The notes under the pieces: generated by a model
What the model was told of the DNA's origin: nothing
Seen by the model: only the letters and a program-made list of their open reading frames with translations
Database searches by the model: none
Shown: piece after piece, positions 33,639 through 42,173 of the stretch
How positions within the stretch are numbered: the stretch's first letter is position 1
Layout: the number at the start of each line of letters is the position of its first letter
Position numbers and translations under genes: made by a program
NCBI GenBank assembly: GCA_037441775.1
Contig: JBBIRO010000028.1
Location: 1-43,994, forward strand
Reading direction: 5' to 3'
From: CAMTWB01 sp037441775
GTDB lineage: Bacteria; Desulfobacterota; Syntrophia; Syntrophales; CAMTWB01
Length of the DNA: 43,994 nucleotides

Positions 33639-33675
33639 GGATTGAAGCGGCAAACAGCCCCCAGGATTGCGGATT

Positions 33676-34866
33676 ATGTGCAAAATGTCAGAGCAAGCCC
33701 TCTTCCCTCCTCCCTTGACTAGGCGGAAATTTTTGGCGCATTGCAAGACCGGCCTCTGCCTTTTTTTCACATGCGGCCTCTTGGGGTTTCCTCGAAGCTC
33801 TGCCGGACAAATCAGCAAAAAAGGCTTCGTTAAGACCAAGCTTTCCCCTTATTTTACTCCTCTTGCCGGGCAAGAGGTTCAATGTGAACTCTGCCCCGCC
33901 AGGTGCCGCGTTCCCAAGGGAAAGAGGGGCCTTTGCCGGGTCCGGGAGAATCGGCAGGGGAAATTATACAGCCTGGTTTACGGAAATCCCTGCGCCGTCC
34001 ATTTGGACCCCATCGAAAAGAAGCCCTTCTTTCATGTCCTGCCCGGCACAACTTCCCTTTCGATTGCCACGGTGGGGTGTAATTTCCACTGCAAGTTTTG
34101 TCAGAGCTGGGAAACATCCCAGGCGGCTCCGGAAGAGGCCTTTAACCTGGATTTCCCGCCGGAACTGGTGGTGCGAAAGGCCAACGAGATGAGGGCCCGC
34201 TCGGTCTCCTATACCTACGTGGAGCCAACCGTCTTTTATGAATATATGCAGGATGCGGGGCAACTGGCCAGAAAAGCGGGGCTGCTCAATGTGTACCATT
34301 CCAATGGTTATATCAATCCCGCGCCGCTTAGAAACCTCTGCAAAAATTTGGATGCGGCCAATATCGATCTCAAGGGATATACGGAAGATTTTTATCGGCA
34401 GATGTGCGGCGGGCAATTAGCGCCGGTACTTCAGTCCTTAAGGATTCTAAAAGAGGAGAAGGTCCATCTGGAAATCACCAACCTCGTGATCCCCACCAAG
34501 AATGACGAGCTGGCCAGGGTAAGGGAGATGTGCCGCTGGATAAAGAATGAGCTGGGCGCCAATACGCCGATCCATTTCTCCCGCTTTTACCCGCTGTATA
34601 AACTCAAGGGACTTCCTCCTACCCCCGTTTCCACCCTGGATAAAATCAGGGCGGCGGCCCTTTCCGAGGGCCTCGAATATGTCTATATCGGAAACATTCC
34701 CGGCCATGAAGGGGAAAACACCTTCTGCCCCCGGTGCAGGCAATTGATCATCCGGCGCACCGGGTTTATGGTGGGGGAAGTCCGGGTAATAAAGGGCGCA
34801 TGTGGCCATTGCGGGAGGCCTATTCCCGGTATTTGGGAGCGAGGGGCAAATCAGGACCGGCGGTAG
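33676..34866 (+). CDS. AmmeMemoRadiSam-type radical-SAM protein with twin-arginine-like leader
   Basis: The 396-residue protein carries TRRKFL at residues 15-20 followed by a hydrophobic stretch, a Tat-like leader. Next comes CELCPARC near residue 70-77 and CRVRENRQGKLY. The radical-SAM cluster motif is CNFHCKFC (Cys135, 139, 142), then a SYTYVEPTVFYEYM strand and ITNLVIPTKND. The C-terminus adds FCPRCRQL and CGHCGRP, which look like a zinc ribbon. This matches the radical-SAM member of the AmmeMemoRadiSam group; no AMMECR1 or Memo gene is in the window. The start is chosen for AGGA 9 bases upstream of ATG 33676. The end overlaps the opposing gene by 16 bases. Confidence 0.85.
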   Translation: MCKMSEQALFPPPLTRRKFLAHCKTGLCLFFTCGLLGFPRSSAGQISKKGFVKTKLSPYFTPLAGQEVQCELCPARCRVPKGKRGLCRVRENRQGKLYSLVYGNPCAVHLDPIEKKPFFHVLPGTTSLSIATVGCNFHCKFCQSWETSQAAPEEAFNLDFPPELVVRKANEMRARSVSYTYVEPTVFYEYMQDAGQLARKAGLLNVYHSNGYINPAPLRNLCKNLDAANIDLKGYTEDFYRQMCGGQLAPVLQSLRILKEEKVHLEITNLVIPTKNDELARVREMCRWIKNELGANTPIHFSRFYPLYKLKGLPPTPVSTLDKIRAAALSEGLEYVYIGNIPGHEGENTFCPRCRQLIIRRTGFMVGEVRVIKGACGHCGRPIPGIWERGANQDRR

Positions 34867-35897
34867 AGGTTTCTCATGTTGATCGATTGCTGGTCCAGGT
34901 TGGTCAAGCCGTATTGTTCCGCCCAGTCCATGGCCTCCAGAAACTCCTGCACGGTGATCCCCCGGGCAATCTCCGGATGTTCAAAGGCTTTGTACTCCAC
35001 GCGGTATTGCGCCATGATGTTCACATAGGTTGATTTGGGCAGGTTCTCCGCCACCCAGCGGACGAATTTTTCCGTCCCGGCGACGCGGTTGGGCATGACC
35101 AGGTGCCGGATCAGTAGCCCGCGGAGGGCAACGCCTCGCTTATCCACCTGGAGTTCGCCCACCTGGCGGTTCATCTCGATGATCGCCCTCTTGGCCATTT
35201 CCGGGTAGTCCGCCGCCCCGGCGGAATACTTGGCGGCCTTATCGGCATCCATGTATTTCATGTCCGGCTTGTAGATATCCACGATGCCGTCCAATATCCG
35301 CAAGGTCTCCAGCCGTTCGTAGCCGCTGGTGTTGTAAAACAGGGGGACGCGGAGACCCTTTTTAAGCGCGATGCGGGTGGCGCCGAGGATCGCGGGAACC
35401 ACATGGGTGGGGGTGACCAGATTGATGTTATGGCAGCCAAGCTTCTGGATATGGAGCATGAGGGCGGCGAGTTCCTCATCGCTGTATTCCTCGCCCCGGC
35501 CTTCATGGGCAATGGGCCAGTTCTGGCAAAAGAGACAGCGAAGATTGCAGTTGGAAAAGAAGATGGTGCCCGAGCCGTTATGCCCCACGATTGGTCGCTC
35601 CTCGCCAAAATGGGGACTGGCGCTGTAAACAACCGCCTTGAGGGGCGCCCGACAGAACCCGATTGCCCCTTTCAGGCGATTCACCCCGCACATCCGGGGG
35701 CAGAGCTCACAACGCTCCAAGAGGCCATAGGCCTGCCTTACCCTCAGGGCCAGCTTGCCTTCTTCCTCCAGCTTCAGATAGGCTGGTCGCCAAGCTTCTG
35801 TTTTCTTTGGTTTTGCGTAGAGGGGAACAGGAGAGAGAAACAACGCCCCCCCCGTAAGAATGGTATTTTTCATGAACCTCCGGCGAGTGATCTTCAT
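34851..35897 (-). CDS. PflA/PflX-like radical-SAM protein with twin-arginine-like leader
   Basis: The 348-residue protein begins KITRRRFMKN followed by a hydrophobic run ending in LYAKP, a clear Tat-type leader. It has CELCPRMCGVNR near residue 63, GFCRAP, and the radical-SAM motif CNLRCLFC (Cys117, 121, 124), then NLVTPTHVVPAIL and VDIYKPDMKYMDADKA, typical of the PflX/COG1313 group. That group is usually predicted cytoplasmic, and its substrate is unknown. It converges on the neighbouring radical-SAM gene and shares its CELCP pre-motif, leader type and size, so the two look like distant paralogues. A GGGAGGGTC site lies upstream of the ATG. Confidence 0.85.
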   Translation of the reverse strand: MKITRRRFMKNTILTGGALFLSPVPLYAKPKKTEAWRPAYLKLEEEGKLALRVRQAYGLLERCELCPRMCGVNRLKGAIGFCRAPLKAVVYSASPHFGEERPIVGHNGSGTIFFSNCNLRCLFCQNWPIAHEGRGEEYSDEELAALMLHIQKLGCHNINLVTPTHVVPAILGATRIALKKGLRVPLFYNTSGYERLETLRILDGIVDIYKPDMKYMDADKAAKYSAGAADYPEMAKRAIIEMNRQVGELQVDKRGVALRGLLIRHLVMPNRVAGTEKFVRWVAENLPKSTYVNIMAQYRVEYKAFEHPEIARGITVQEFLEAMDWAEQYGLTNLDQQSINMRNLYRRS

Positions 35898-35982
35898 CTT
35901 GCTGACCCTCCCTTCGTTCCAGAATTATGGCTGACATCTTATCATTTCTGGTCAAAGAATTCCAAACAAAGATATCGGCGGA

Positions 35983-36111
35983 GGGTGCGACAAATTTGCC
36001 GGCCTAAGCCGGGACCCCCACGCCCTTGTAGTCGCGGGCCCTGTGCCATTGGCAGGCTTGGCTGCGGGATGATGCTAAACGATAAAACCACCTGTGAATT
36101 TGTCGCCACCC
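35983..36111. repeat. Inverted-repeat-bounded structured element of unknown kind
   Basis: GGGTGCGACAAATT (35983-35996) is mirrored by AATTTGTCGCCACCC (36097-36111), allowing one extra base. The GC-rich interior holds CCGGC-CTAA-GCCGG (35999-36012) and TGCC-ATT-GGCA near 36046. It lies in the 334-base gap between two divergent genes. It could be a MITE-like repeat or a structured RNA; no known class was recognised and no credible gene is seen in the gap. Confidence 0.5.
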
Positions 36112-36231
36112 AGGTTGCTGGTTATAACGGGCAGCATAAACGGCGCCACCGCTTTTTTTCGGCGACGCAGTTTGGATCTCATATCCGGAACCCCTTTACA
36201 AAAGGCCGGGATATTGTTAAGCCTCACGATT

Positions 36232-38559
36232 ATGAGGATAAACTCGCTCAAGGCCTCCCTGCTCATCATGGGACTAAGCGGCATCGTCGCCCAGATTTTG
36301 CTGCTCCGGGAACTCCTCGTCTCTTTTTTTGGCAATGAGCTCGCGATCGGAATAATTCTTGCCAACTGGCTGATCCTGGAGGCCGTGGGCTCCTTCTTCC
36401 TGGGCAAGTTTGTGGAGAAGACGAGTCGGAAAGTAGAAATATATGTGTTCTTTCAGCTTGTCTTCGCGGTCGCCTTTCCGCTCGCCCTTTACCTGGCGAG
36501 GATCTTTAAAAATATCCTCCTCGTGACCCCGGGTGAGGGATTGGGTTTCGCCCCGGTTTTTTACACCTCATTTTTCATTCTTCTGCCGGTAAGCCTCTCC
36601 CACGGCGCCCTTTTTACCTTCGGCTGCAAGCTCTATGGCCGGTTTCATCTGGAAGACGCCGCCAGCATCGGGCGCGTTTATGTCCTCGAGACCGTCGGCG
36701 CGATCACGGGCGGCCTTCTGATCACCTTTGTCCTGATTCAATATTTCCATTCCTTTGAGATCGCCTTCTTGATCTCCCTGATCAACAGCCTCATTTCCAT
36801 GTTACTCCTTTGGCCCGAAGCCAAGGGGCCGCCTCGGACAGGAAATTATTTCCTCCGGGGCCTATCGATGCTCTTGGCGCTCGTTTTTTTCTACCTCCTG
36901 GTCACCCCGCAGGCGAAGAACATCCAGTTGCGATCTATTGCCTCCCAATGGGAAGGTCTCGAGGTCGTCCATTACGAGAACTCCATTTATGGCAATATCA
37001 TCGTCAGCCGCGGCGCCGAGCAGTTGACCTTTTTTACCGACGGCCTGCCGGCGATAACCACCCCCTTTCCCGACATGGCGGCCATCGAAGATCGGGTCCA
37101 CTTTCCCCTGCTTTTGCATGAAGAGCCCAAATCGGTTTTAATTTTAAGCGGCGGGGCGGGAGGAATGATCAGCGAAATTTTGAAATACCAGGTGACGGAG
37201 GTGAATTATGTGGAGCTCGATCCCCTCCTCTTGAAACTGCTCCGGCAATTTCCCACCCCCCTTACCGAGGCGGAACTGACGGACCGGCGCGTTAAAATCC
37301 ATTATGCGGATAGCCGGCTCTTCGTCAAAAGGACTAAAGAGCGCTTCGATCTGATATTCCTTGGGCTTTCCTCGCCCCGGGAATTGCAAGCGAACAGGCT
37401 GTTTTCCGCGGAATTCTTTGCCGCCGCCAAAGAAAAAATGAATCCCGGGGGGATCATGGTCCTCTCCCTGCCCGGCTCCCTGACCTATCTTGGCGAGGAA
37501 CTCAAAGACCTCAATGGCTGCATCCTGGCTACCCTCAAAAGTGTTTACCGGCAGGTAAGGATCATCCCCGGCGAGGCCAATCTCTATCTCGCCTCGGATG
37601 ACGATCAACTCAACAGGACCACCTCGGAGGAGCTGGGCAAAAGGCTCGCGGAGCGAGGGGTCCAAACAAACCTCTTTAGCAGGGGATATCTTGAATACCG
37701 CCTGCAGGAAAGGTGGTTGAACTGGTTTCTCCAGGCGCTGGAGGGGAGAAAAATAGCGATCAATTCCGATTTTGAGCCCCGAGGCGTCTTTTTCAGCCTC
37801 TCTTACTGGAACGCCCAATTCTCACCGTATCTGACGGGGATATTCCAGTGGCTGGCGGGAACGGGCCTGAGACATTATCTAGGCCTGACCGTGGTTTTGA
37901 CCCTTCTTCTTGCCGGCCTTTTTATCATTAAGCCTCGGACAGCCATCTATTGCGTTCCCTATGCCGTATTCACTTCGGGCTTCGTCAATATGATACTGGA
38001 TCTGGCCATCATCTTCACCTTTCAAACCCTCTATGGCTATCTCTACTACCAGATAGGCCTCCTGATAACGATCTTTATGGCCGGGGTGGCCCTGGGCAGT
38101 CTTTACATCAGCCGGCGTCTGCAGCGAATTAAAAGGGATTGCCGTCTCTTTCTCGTTACCGAATTAATGCTGGTCGCCTTTGCGGTACTTCTTCCCTGGG
38201 TGTTTTTGATTCCGGCGGATCATCTTCACAAGCCAGCGGTATACGTCCTCCTCTACGGGGCCTTTTTAGCCGTTTCTTTTCTCTGCGGCGCGTTAATCGG
38301 TCTGCAGTTTCCTCTGGCGGCAAAAATCTATCTGCGTTCCTCCGCCCCGGGCAATAGTTTTGGTCAAACTGCCGGATTAATCTACGGGGCGGACCTCCTG
38401 GGAGGCTTCTTCGGCGGGTTAATGGGTGGCGTTCTTCTCCTCCCCCTCCTGGGGTTACAGGAAACATGTCTGCTGCTGGCGATCATCAAGGGCGGCAGTT
38501 TCCTGGCCTTTCTTCTCTCCTGCCGAACCATTCCCCAAATTCCAGCGAGCGTATATTAA
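36232..38559 (+). CDS. Membrane protein with embedded spermidine-synthase-like domain
   Basis: The 775-residue protein has an N-terminal block of about seven membrane helices (starting LLIMGLSGIVAQILLLRELL), a soluble aminopropyltransferase-like domain (residues ~235-540), and a C-terminal block of about seven helices. The soluble part has NSIYGNIIVSRG near 250, VLILSGGAGGMISEIL near 305 (SAM-type glycine loop), VNYVELDPLLL near 325 and YADSRLFVKR near 360. This fits the family of predicted spermidine synthases with membrane domains. The start is placed at ATG 36232, where the first helix begins; the frame runs open further upstream to 36094. True polyamine synthesis is unproven. Confidence 0.8.
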   Translation: MRINSLKASLLIMGLSGIVAQILLLRELLVSFFGNELAIGIILANWLILEAVGSFFLGKFVEKTSRKVEIYVFFQLVFAVAFPLALYLARIFKNILLVTPGEGLGFAPVFYTSFFILLPVSLSHGALFTFGCKLYGRFHLEDAASIGRVYVLETVGAITGGLLITFVLIQYFHSFEIAFLISLINSLISMLLLWPEAKGPPRTGNYFLRGLSMLLALVFFYLLVTPQAKNIQLRSIASQWEGLEVVHYENSIYGNIIVSRGAEQLTFFTDGLPAITTPFPDMAAIEDRVHFPLLLHEEPKSVLILSGGAGGMISEILKYQVTEVNYVELDPLLLKLLRQFPTPLTEAELTDRRVKIHYADSRLFVKRTKERFDLIFLGLSSPRELQANRLFSAEFFAAAKEKMNPGGIMVLSLPGSLTYLGEELKDLNGCILATLKSVYRQVRIIPGEANLYLASDDDQLNRTTSEELGKRLAERGVQTNLFSRGYLEYRLQERWLNWFLQALEGRKIAINSDFEPRGVFFSLSYWNAQFSPYLTGIFQWLAGTGLRHYLGLTVVLTLLLAGLFIIKPRTAIYCVPYAVFTSGFVNMILDLAIIFTFQTLYGYLYYQIGLLITIFMAGVALGSLYISRRLQRIKRDCRLFLVTELMLVAFAVLLPWVFLIPADHLHKPAVYVLLYGAFLAVSFLCGALIGLQFPLAAKIYLRSSAPGNSFGQTAGLIYGADLLGGFFGGLMGGVLLLPLLGLQETCLLLAIIKGGSFLAFLLSCRTIPQIPASVY

Positions 38560-38594
38560 CGATGCCGCCGGCAATTATGATCAAAAGGGATAGG

Positions 38595-38625
38595 AAAAAA
38601 TAAATAGAGCCGTCCCCGTTTTATT
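38595..38625. repeat. Possible REP-like AAATAGAGCCGTCCCC repeat
   Basis: The segment AAATAGAGCCGTCCCCGTTT lies between the convergent 3' ends of the membrane gene and the small exported-protein gene. I associate similar A-rich plus GGGGACGG units with dispersed repeats in deltaproteobacteria. Only one copy is in the window, so this is a weak call. Confidence 0.3.
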
Positions 38626-38968
38626 AAAATCGTATTTTCAGTATTTCCACCTGCGCCGTTTCCGGCAAATGGATTGGGCGGGGCATCATGTTAGCGGCCT
38701 CGGGGGTGAAAGTCAGCGCGGGATACTTGATCTGCCAGCCACCCGGTCCATGATTGAAGAGGGCGGTCGCGTCATTTGAGGGTTGCTCTATCATTGCTGA
38801 GCCGCTGAAGGCGAACCGCAGAAAGAAATAGACGCCACCAATGACGCCACCTACGGCAAAGGTAATATAAATCCTCGTTTCCGCCTTTGCTTCCGATGGC
38901 GAAAAGGGCAGCAAAAAGAACTGAGTCAAAATTATCAGAAGTACGATTAAACGGCAGCGCTTCTTCAT
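38624..38968 (-). CDS. Hypothetical small exported or membrane protein
   Basis: The 114-residue protein has a basic N-terminus and hydrophobic core (residues ~7-22) followed by SEAKAET, consistent with a signal peptide, then a second hydrophobic segment (TFAVGGVIGGVYFFLRFAF). The C-terminal half is polar with several prolines and no recognised motif. It lies 31 bases downstream of the patatin-like gene on the same strand and probably shares its transcript. I do not recognise the family. Confidence 0.6.
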   Translation of the reverse strand: MKKRCRLIVLLIILTQFFLLPFSPSEAKAETRIYITFAVGGVIGGVYFFLRFAFSGSAMIEQPSNDATALFNHGPGGWQIKYPALTFTPEAANMMPRPIHLPETAQVEILKIRF

Positions 38969-38999
38969 AACAGACGGTTCCGATAAAAACTTTAAACGG

Positions 39000-39881
39000 C
39001 TAGTTCAGCCTGCCTTCCTGTTTCAGCCGGGCAACGATATTCTGAATGGCCGGCAATTCCGCCAAAGCCGCTTTTTCTCCCTCGATTATGGCCTCATGCC
39101 TCTTATCCAGGTCGGATGAGCCTATATAACCCACCCGCGGCTTAATCGCCACATCGGCGCGGGAAAGTTGGGCGGCGGAGAGTATCGTGTACATGATATT
39201 TATGGACTGCAGGATAGTATCAATCGTACCCTGCGGCTTTCTAATGTCCAGATCGGCTGCAATATCGACGGCTATGACGATATCAGCCCCTAATTTTCTT
39301 GCCGCGTCAACCGCTACGGGACTGACAACCCCTCCGTCCACGTACATCCGATCGGCAATGCGCACCGGTCTGAAAACACCCGGGATGGAACAGCTTGCCC
39401 GCACGGCCATCCCCGTATTGCCCTGCCCGAAAACCATCTCCTGGCCGTCAGGGATGCTGGTGGCCACGGCATAAAAGGGGATCTTCAGTTTTTCGATGGG
39501 AGCGTTCTTTACCGTTTTGTTAACATATTCCGCCAGTTTTTCCCCCTTGATAAACCCGTTGTCGGGGATGGCCAGATCAATCAGATCCCCCTTTGTCAGG
39601 GCCAGGGACATTTTATGAAGATCGAAGGCGCTAATCCCGAAGGCATAAAGGCTGCCCACAAAACTTCCCGCGCTCGTGCCGACGATAATGTGGATCGGTA
39701 TATTATTGGATTCCAATACCTTCAGCACACCTACGTGGGCGAATCCCCGGGATGCGCCGGCCCCCAGCACCAGGGCGATCCTGGCCGGTTTGGGCGTCGG
39801 GCGCTCCTTCTCGACCGGCGCGCAGGAAGACACAATCAGCGCAATTACCAGGAGGCACGTTATTGCTGCTATTTTTTTCAT
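39000..39881 (-). CDS. Patatin-like phospholipase family lipoprotein
   Basis: The 293-residue protein has a type II signal peptide with lipobox VSSC (Cys20). The patatin domain follows directly: oxyanion-hole loop GAGASRGFAHVG near residue 40, the nucleophile elbow GTSAGSFVGS near 68 and the catalytic aspartate in YVDGGVVSPV near 187. This is the serine-aspartate dyad of the RssA/patatin group, which cleaves acyl esters in lipids. Attachment through a lipidated cysteine puts it at the periplasmic membrane face. A small exported protein is encoded just downstream. Confidence 0.9.
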   Translation of the reverse strand: MKKIAAITCLLVIALIVSSCAPVEKERPTPKPARIALVLGAGASRGFAHVGVLKVLESNNIPIHIIVGTSAGSFVGSLYAFGISAFDLHKMSLALTKGDLIDLAIPDNGFIKGEKLAEYVNKTVKNAPIEKLKIPFYAVATSIPDGQEMVFGQGNTGMAVRASCSIPGVFRPVRIADRMYVDGGVVSPVAVDAARKLGADIVIAVDIAADLDIRKPQGTIDTILQSINIMYTILSAAQLSRADVAIKPRVGYIGSSDLDKRHEAIIEGEKAALAELPAIQNIVARLKQEGRLN

Positions 39882-39967
39882 TTTTTGGTTTCCTGATAGT
39901 TATATTTTTGAGCCTTACGGAAGATACCTACACTTTCCAATATATTAAGTCAATCGCTGACTTTGTT

Positions 39968-40049
39968 CGCAGGCAAGGCGCGTAAATCAATAGGAAGGAG
40001 AAGGGACTTAACTTGAACGTAAGCATCCGGACTTTTTACGAAAGCGTCA
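39968..40049. repeat. Right half of the GTAAAAAGTC repeat family overlapping a stop codon
   Basis: GCAAGGCGCGTAAATC near 39973 leads, after a variable part, to GGACTTTTTACGAAAGCGTCA (40029-40049). The terminal TCA is the reverse complement of the TGA stop codon of the - strand gene at 40047. The element therefore supplies the end of that reading frame. Confidence 0.65.
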
Positions 40050-41192
40050 AATGTAGCCCTGCATGATTCGCGCTATATCCTGCTCCAGGCTCCCCGGTTT
40101 CTCCTGTTCATAACGGGCCACCCAATCTTTAAGAAAGTCGTAATGAGGGGATTGTTTGAGGTCATTGAGCCGGCGCAGATAGCCCAGACGCCGGCCCACC
40201 CGAAAGATCAGGCGGTCAGCTTCGGAAAGGGAGAAAAATTTAGCAATCACGCCCAGCAGATATTCTTTATCTTCCGGTAGTTTCCCTTCTATCTCCTCCA
40301 AAAGATTCAGGACATGGTCGCTGACGATGGTGGTTTCTATCCCTGACAGATCCCGCAATAACCACCCGATCTCCGCGACTGTTTCCTCATCGGAGAGAGC
40401 CGTAAACAGACCCCGCTCCGCCAGAGCAAACAGTTCAGTATCCCTTACCAGATACAGGGACCGCAACCGCAAATAATCGGGGTTGATCTCGTTTATGGCC
40501 TGGGCGGTAGCCTGGGCATGTTCTTTAGTCCACCTCTTCCCGCCAAGCCCGGGCATTACGTATTCACACAGGGAAATGCCGGCCGCCTTTATCTTCCGGC
40601 CGCCTTCAATGTGATCGGCCTGGGTGGACCCCTTATTGATAAATTTAAGCAACGGGTCGTAGCCGCTTTCCATTCCCACATGAATCCTGGTCAGGCCCTG
40701 AGCGGCGAGCAGATCCATTTCCTCTTGGGTTTTTCTTCGGGCAGTGTGGGAACGGCAGTAGGTGGTGATCCTGATCACCCGCGGGAAGGACTCTTTAATG
40801 CACTTGAGTATTTCGAGCAGGTCGGGGGTTTTCAAGATTAAAGAATCGCCGTCCTGGAGAAAAACCGTGTCTCCGCCGCGGCCAAGCCAGTTGAGCACCG
40901 GCAGGATTGCCTCCGGCGAATAGCCTTGCCGACAGAGGATATCCAGCAATTTCCGGCTGTCAGGTGGATCCCGATCCAGGCCGGCTGAGGCGTCTTGAAT
41001 CCTTGCCACAATGTCTCTGACCGTCAGGATGTCGCTTATTATTTCCGGATTGCTCCGCCGCTCAAATTTCGTGCCCCGATAGGTATGGCAAAAGGCGCAT
41101 TTATTCCAGGGGCAGTTTCTGGTAACCCTGATCAAAAGGCTTCCAGCCTCGCTGGGCGGCCTGATTGGTCCCTGTTCGATGGTTTTGCTCAT
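40047..41192 (-). CDS. Radical-SAM protein with CX4CX2C cluster motif
   Basis: The 381-residue protein has an N-terminal RVTRNCPWNKCAFCHTYRG segment whose cysteines (27, 32, 35) are spaced CX4CX2C instead of the usual CX3CX2C. The rest fits a radical-SAM barrel: DTVFLQDGDSLI near 107, ITTYCRSHTARRK near 142, RIHVGMESGYDPLLKFINKG near 168, and YVMPGLGGKRW near 213, similar to elp3/MiaB-like radical-SAM domains. The product is cytoplasmic by lack of any leader. The substrate is unknown. The stop codon lies within a repeat. It lies 33 bases upstream of the nlpD-like stop... on the same strand, downstream of that gene, so it may be co-transcribed with pcm-nlpD. Confidence 0.82.
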   Translation of the reverse strand: MSKTIEQGPIRPPSEAGSLLIRVTRNCPWNKCAFCHTYRGTKFERRSNPEIISDILTVRDIVARIQDASAGLDRDPPDSRKLLDILCRQGYSPEAILPVLNWLGRGGDTVFLQDGDSLILKTPDLLEILKCIKESFPRVIRITTYCRSHTARRKTQEEMDLLAAQGLTRIHVGMESGYDPLLKFINKGSTQADHIEGGRKIKAAGISLCEYVMPGLGGKRWTKEHAQATAQAINEINPDYLRLRSLYLVRDTELFALAERGLFTALSDEETVAEIGWLLRDLSGIETTIVSDHVLNLLEEIEGKLPEDKEYLLGVIAKFFSLSEADRLIFRVGRRLGYLRRLNDLKQSPHYDFLKDWVARYEQEKPGSLEQDIARIMQGYI

Positions 41193-41225
41193 CCGCTTGG
41201 GCCTCCAGTTTATTCATGAACTACT

Positions 41226-42173
41226 CTAAGGAAGGAAAAGCATGGGGTTGTAAGCCTTGTTCTTGTATCGTATTTCGAAGCTCAAGATGGCCTCCCCTTT
41301 CCGGTCAGCGCCCTCCAAGAGGGCAATCTGCTCACCGCTTTTGACCTGAGCTGACAATTTGACCAGCCTGCTGCCTAAATTGGTGTAAACCGTCGCAAAA
41401 AGTTCGTCATGTCTGATGATGATGGTCTCCCCGTAGTCCTTGAGGGTTGCGGAGAAGACCACCGTCCCCCCCGCTGCGGCAAGCACCGGTGAGCCTTCCC
41501 GGGCTGCAATCTTAATCCCATTGAAAAACATGCCGCTTGGCTGCATTCCGAAGCGGGACTTAAGTTCGCCCTTAAGCGGCCAGATAAAACGTTTTTTGTC
41601 GATGGGCAGCGCCTCCTCGTCCCTGGTTCGGGGAATTTGCGATATGGTTCTGGGTTGAGGTTTGGCGGACTCATCCCGGACCACGGCGGGCTCTTCGCCG
41701 GTTTTCCCGGTTGAGACCCCGCCCTGGTCAGCTTGTCCGGGCCGGGCGTCCCCCGGTGGCGATGAAAGGGGCGGGGATGGTGGCCCTGGTTGCGGGACGC
41801 GAACCTGCTCTTTAGGAGTTTGAGCTGCAACATCCAACGGCACGCGGGCGCCGGGAATAAAAATCACCCGGCCGGCCTCCAGTGACTCGGGGGGGGTGAT
41901 TTGGTTGGCCTGGGCAAGTTCCTGAATCTTTACCTGATACGCCTGGGCAATGGCCCAAAGGGTTTCCCCGGCCTTGACCTGATGGTAAACCCCCGGCCGG
42001 GTCGGCAATTTGGTAAGGGGGGCGCCACAGCTAAAAAACAGGAGAGCCAAAATCAGGCACAGCGCAATATCCGCTATGGGGTAGCGCAATTTTGGCGGCG
42101 CCGGAGATTTCCTCTCCCGGGCTCCCGCCGCCAGATTGGCCTGTGCCCCCGGATTCTCAGCCCCGCCAAGCAT
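41226..42173 (-). CDS. nlpD: NlpD-like lipoprotein: LysM plus degenerate LytM (M23) domain
   Basis: The product (315 residues from ATG 42173) has a hydrophobic segment ending in a lipobox, LLFFSC, about 50 residues in. A LysM domain follows (YHQVKAGETLWAIAQAYQV), then a Pro-rich linker and a C-terminal LytM domain (GIKIAAREGSPVLAAAGG ... EIRYKNKAYNPMLFLP). The zinc ligands of active M23 peptidases are lost: the HxxxxxxD motif reads FNGIKIAA and the HxH is absent. This is the NlpD/EnvC type, which activates cell-division amidases. It overlaps pcm by 17 bases, the same pcm-nlpD order as in E. coli. A TTG just before RYPIADIA would give a normal short lipoprotein signal, so the start is uncertain. 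Confidence 0.82.
   Translation of the reverse strand: MLGGAENPGAQANLAAGARERKSPAPPKLRYPIADIALCLILALLFFSCGAPLTKLPTRPGVYHQVKAGETLWAIAQAYQVKIQELAQANQITPPESLEAGRVIFIPGARVPLDVAAQTPKEQVRVPQPGPPSPPLSSPPGDARPGQADQGGVSTGKTGEEPAVVRDESAKPQPRTISQIPRTRDEEALPIDKKRFIWPLKGELKSRFGMQPSGMFFNGIKIAAREGSPVLAAAGGTVVFSATLKDYGETIIIRHDELFATVYTNLGSRLVKLSAQVKSGEQIALLEGADRKGEAILSFEIRYKNKAYNPMLFLP

Noticed and set aside
35403..36338. A 311-codon + strand frame across the radical-SAM gene and the following gap
   Set aside because: It is antisense to a gene with clear motifs and shows no domain of its own.
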